A stretch of DNA of 6,484 nt from Pseudomonadota bacterium. Its GTDB lineage: Bacteria; Bdellovibrionota; Bacteriovoracia; Bacteriovoracales; Bacteriovoracaceae. A model generated the notes under the pieces. It made no database searches, was not told the origin of the DNA, and was given only the letters and a program-made list of their open reading frames with translations. The position numbers and the translations under genes are program-made. The stretch is taken from contig JAJTIF010000288.1 in the NCBI GenBank assembly GCA_021299675.1, positions 1 through 6,484 of the forward strand, in the 5' to 3' direction. The first letter of the stretch is position 1, and every line of letters begins with the position of its first letter. Positions 4,786 through 6,484 of this stretch are shown here, one piece after another.

Positions 4786-5745
4786 TCAACGCAAACGAAT
4801 GAGTTCTAGCGTTTCTTTGATTCCAAAACGCATAAAATCTTCGCCCAGGTGTTTCTTTAGCTGCTGATTGTCGATGAGACAGGAAAATTTCAAGTAATCA
4901 ATCAGGTAATCAGGGACATCAATGTTCGCTAGCTTGAGCACCTCGTTCAGGCCCCCGGCCATGATCATGGGAAAGGGAATGCCCTTTGAGCCCACGATGT
5001 CGAGGGCTTCGCGAAGGGCGATGAACTCATTACCGGCAACGTTGTAGGTTCCGGTTGGAAGGTCGAGTAAAGAGCGCATCAGGACTTGGGCCATATCGAA
5101 TTCATGGATGAATTGAAAGAAGGGGTTGTAGTCAATGGGTCGCAGGGCCATAGAGCTTGTGAGAAAGCGGCTCATGGTATTTAGGATCTGTGTCCCAATA
5201 ATATTGCAGGGCCTGAGCATCACGGTGGATAGATCCTGCTGATGCTTCCACATGAATTGGCCACACATCTGATCCATCTCAACCACATCCCGCAGCTCGG
5301 GATGCTTGATGCTTGCTTTCAAGGGGGCTTCTTCAGTGAGGAAGATGGAGTTATCGGGAAGAGCGCCGTAGACGTGGAAGGTTGAAAGGATCACCACTTT
5401 CTTCACCGCCGATCGCAGGCACAGATCGAGGATCCGGTTGGTGCCCATGACGGAGAGTTCAAGGCGCTTGGCTAACATTTCCGAATCATTACTTGCATGG
5501 GTGATACGTCCCAAGTGCAGGACTGCATCGAACTGATGGGCACGAAAGAGGTTTTCAAAGTTGCCTCTCGAGTATTTCATGCTGAGAGTTTCAATGCCTT
5601 TGATTTCAGTGAACTGTTTCACAGAGCGGGTATCCACTCCTAGCACAGACCACTGCGGATGCTTCGAGAGCAAGAGACGCGCTGTGATTTGCGCCAGTCC
5701 GCCTGCCATGCCAATGATCAGAACTTTTTTCTTGTCCTCACTCAT
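4786..5745 (-). CDS. Extended SDR (NAD-dependent epimerase/dehydratase-like), catalytic YxxxK missing
   Basis: 319-residue cytosolic protein. The N-terminal Rossmann fold starts KKVLIIGMAGGLAQ (6-19). The glycine motif reads GMAGGLA, with Ala18 in place of the last glycine. Asp38 (LGVDTR) ends beta-2 as an NAD-preferring acid would. AVLHLGRITH (74-83) and VVILSTFHVYG (117-127) are the next core strands, and Thr122 sits at the catalytic Ser/Thr position. Where active enzymes have YxxxK, this protein reads RDVVEMDQM (152-160), with Val154 and Asp158 at the aligned positions, so standard epimerase or dehydrogenase chemistry is doubtful. The C-terminal substrate domain contains MLRPCNIIG (176-184), FFQFIHEFDMAQ (209-220) and GTYNVAG (232-238), as in the SDR subfamily paired with acyltransferases. 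ATG 5745 overlaps the stop of the upstream acyltransferase-like gene by 4 bp (ATGA), with AGGGTG just upstream, which indicates translational coupling. The substrate is unknown. A lipid or lipid-linked sugar is a guess from context. Confidence 0.85.
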   Translation of the reverse strand: MSEDKKKVLIIGMAGGLAQITARLLLSKHPQWSVLGVDTRSVKQFTEIKGIETLSMKYSRGNFENLFRAHQFDAVLHLGRITHASNDSEMLAKRLELSVMGTNRILDLCLRSAVKKVVILSTFHVYGALPDNSIFLTEEAPLKASIKHPELRDVVEMDQMCGQFMWKHQQDLSTVMLRPCNIIGTQILNTMSRFLTSSMALRPIDYNPFFQFIHEFDMAQVLMRSLLDLPTGTYNVAGNEFIALREALDIVGSKGIPFPMIMAGGLNEVLKLANIDVPDYLIDYLKFSCLIDNQQLKKHLGEDFMRFGIKETLELIRLR

Positions 5746-6484
5746 GCTTCACCCTGGTGTTTGATGAACTTCGAGAGAGGTTTGCGGATCTCATCGAAGA
5801 AGGGGCGACGGTGCTTAAGACCAACTGCAATCAAACGCTTAATCTGTGCTTCCACTTTTATGACCTGTTCTTTGATTTCTTTATCCGGAGCTTCGAAAGA
5901 CAGCTCGCGACTCACTTCGATCGGTTTTCCAATATGAATGTCGATCGGAGAAGGCAGTGGGATCGTATTAAGGGTCAGTGGTAGCGCGGGTACTTTAAAA
6001 AACTTGGCGATGCTCTTGACGTGCCAAACGAAGGGAAACATTTCTTCGGCTCCGATCACAGCGACGGGAAGAATAGGCGTTTGGTTTTGCAGTGCGATCC
6101 GGTAAAAGCCTAGGGTGAAGCTCTGCAGTTTGTAAAACTGTGGAGTGCTCTTGGAGACGCCCCGGACTCCTTCTGGAAACACCAGAATAGATTCTTTATT
6201 TTCGATAAGAAATTGGCAGTTGGCACGATCCCCAAGGATGCTTCCGGTTTGAGCAGCAAAAGTGCCTAGAAAAGGAAGCTGAGCCATGAAGCGCTCAACC
6301 ATCGCTCGCAAAATTCGCGGAGGGGCTACGTCCATCAGGAAAGCCATTGTGATTAACATGCCATCGAGAGGGATTTGTCCCGTGTGGTTTGAGACGACAA
6401 TGTAGGGTCTGTCTTGGATATGTTCTGCCCCAAATACCCGCACTTTGAAGTATTGTCTGTAGAGCGGAATCAGTGTGCGTAGAG
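5742..6484 (-). CDS. Lysophospholipid acyltransferase-like protein (N-terminus outside window)
   Basis: The frame is open to the right edge. A GTG at 6443 could be read as a start, but the upstream codons (LRTLIPLYRQYFK) continue the conserved N-terminal region, so the gene is 5'-partial with 246 residues visible. Counting from the first full codon, VVSNHTGQIPLDG (29-41) carries the catalytic histidine (33) and aspartate (40). The spacing is two residues longer than the classic HX4D, as in the MGAT/hemolysin-like branch of the acyltransferases as I recall it. ILVFPEGVRG (99-108) is the substrate-binding FPEG motif, and TPILPVAVIG (135-144) is the usual fourth block. The expected role is transfer of an acyl chain to a lysolipid or glycerol-type acceptor at the inner membrane. 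The C-terminal 50 residues are basic and amphipathic. It is followed by the SDR gene with a 4-bp ATGA overlap. I recall a similar acyltransferase/epimerase-like pair in mycobacteria (Rv0501/Rv0502) and in myxobacteria. Confidence 0.85.
   Translation of the reverse strand, partial: LRTLIPLYRQYFKVRVFGAEHIQDRPYIVVSNHTGQIPLDGMLITMAFLMDVAPPRILRAMVERFMAQLPFLGTFAAQTGSILGDRANCQFLIENKESILVFPEGVRGVSKSTPQFYKLQSFTLGFYRIALQNQTPILPVAVIGAEEMFPFVWHVKSIAKFFKVPALPLTLNTIPLPSPIDIHIGKPIEVSRELSFEAPDKEIKEQVIKVEAQIKRLIAVGLKHRRPFFDEIRKPLSKFIKHQGEA

Noticed and set aside
6441..6443. GTG as the start codon of the acyltransferase-like gene
   Set aside because: The frame stays open to the window edge and the upstream residues (LYRQYFK) fit the conserved lead-in to the NHTG motif, so the true start lies beyond the window.

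Overview
The window reads as ordinary chromosomal DNA from a Gram-negative bacterium of moderate GC content, most likely a Bdellovibrionota (Bdellovibrio-like) or related deltaproteobacterial lineage. This placement is inference. It rests on the left-edge gene, whose conserved block (NASAQRSGSTYQVNMFGGLAR) resembles a secreted family I recall from Bdellovibrio, on the number of exported hydrolase-like proteins, and on an acyltransferase/SDR gene pair known to me from delta- and actinobacteria. No plasmid, phage, transposase or CRISPR sequence is visible.

Layout. Left (1-934): two minus-strand genes for exported proteins. One is a partial putative metallopeptidase-family protein cut by the left edge. 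The other is a small phospholipase A2-like protein with a CCxxHD active-site motif. A 118-bp divergent intergenic region (935-1052) separates them from three plus-strand genes: a 2-oxoglutarate/Fe(II) oxygenase-like protein (1053-1658), a secreted CocE/NonD-type alpha/beta hydrolase with a C-terminal beta domain and a GTG start (1745-3259), and a polytopic membrane protein with HTTM-like features (3344-4609). Right (4663-6484): a minus-strand tRNA-Leu(CAA) with its own promoter, then a translationally coupled operon made of a partial lysophospholipid acyltransferase-like gene and an extended SDR (epimerase/dehydratase-like) gene overlapping by 4 bp (ATGA).

The most unusual structure is in the 84-bp gap before the membrane-protein gene. 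It holds a degenerate tRNA-like sequence on the minus strand: a perfect 7-bp acceptor-type stem, a 17-nt T-arm-like segment, discriminator A and CTA. Its 3' half is a 24/30 direct repeat of the 3' end of the real tRNA-Leu 1.4 kb away, in the same orientation. The membrane-protein gene therefore sits between an intact tRNA and a tRNA-3'-end-like relic, the geometry left by insertion at a tRNA gene. One arm of the relic also contains the likely ribosome-binding site of that gene. A second oddity is that the SDR protein lacks the catalytic YxxxK pair at the aligned position. I see no clear multi-gene new system. The two points above are the best leads.
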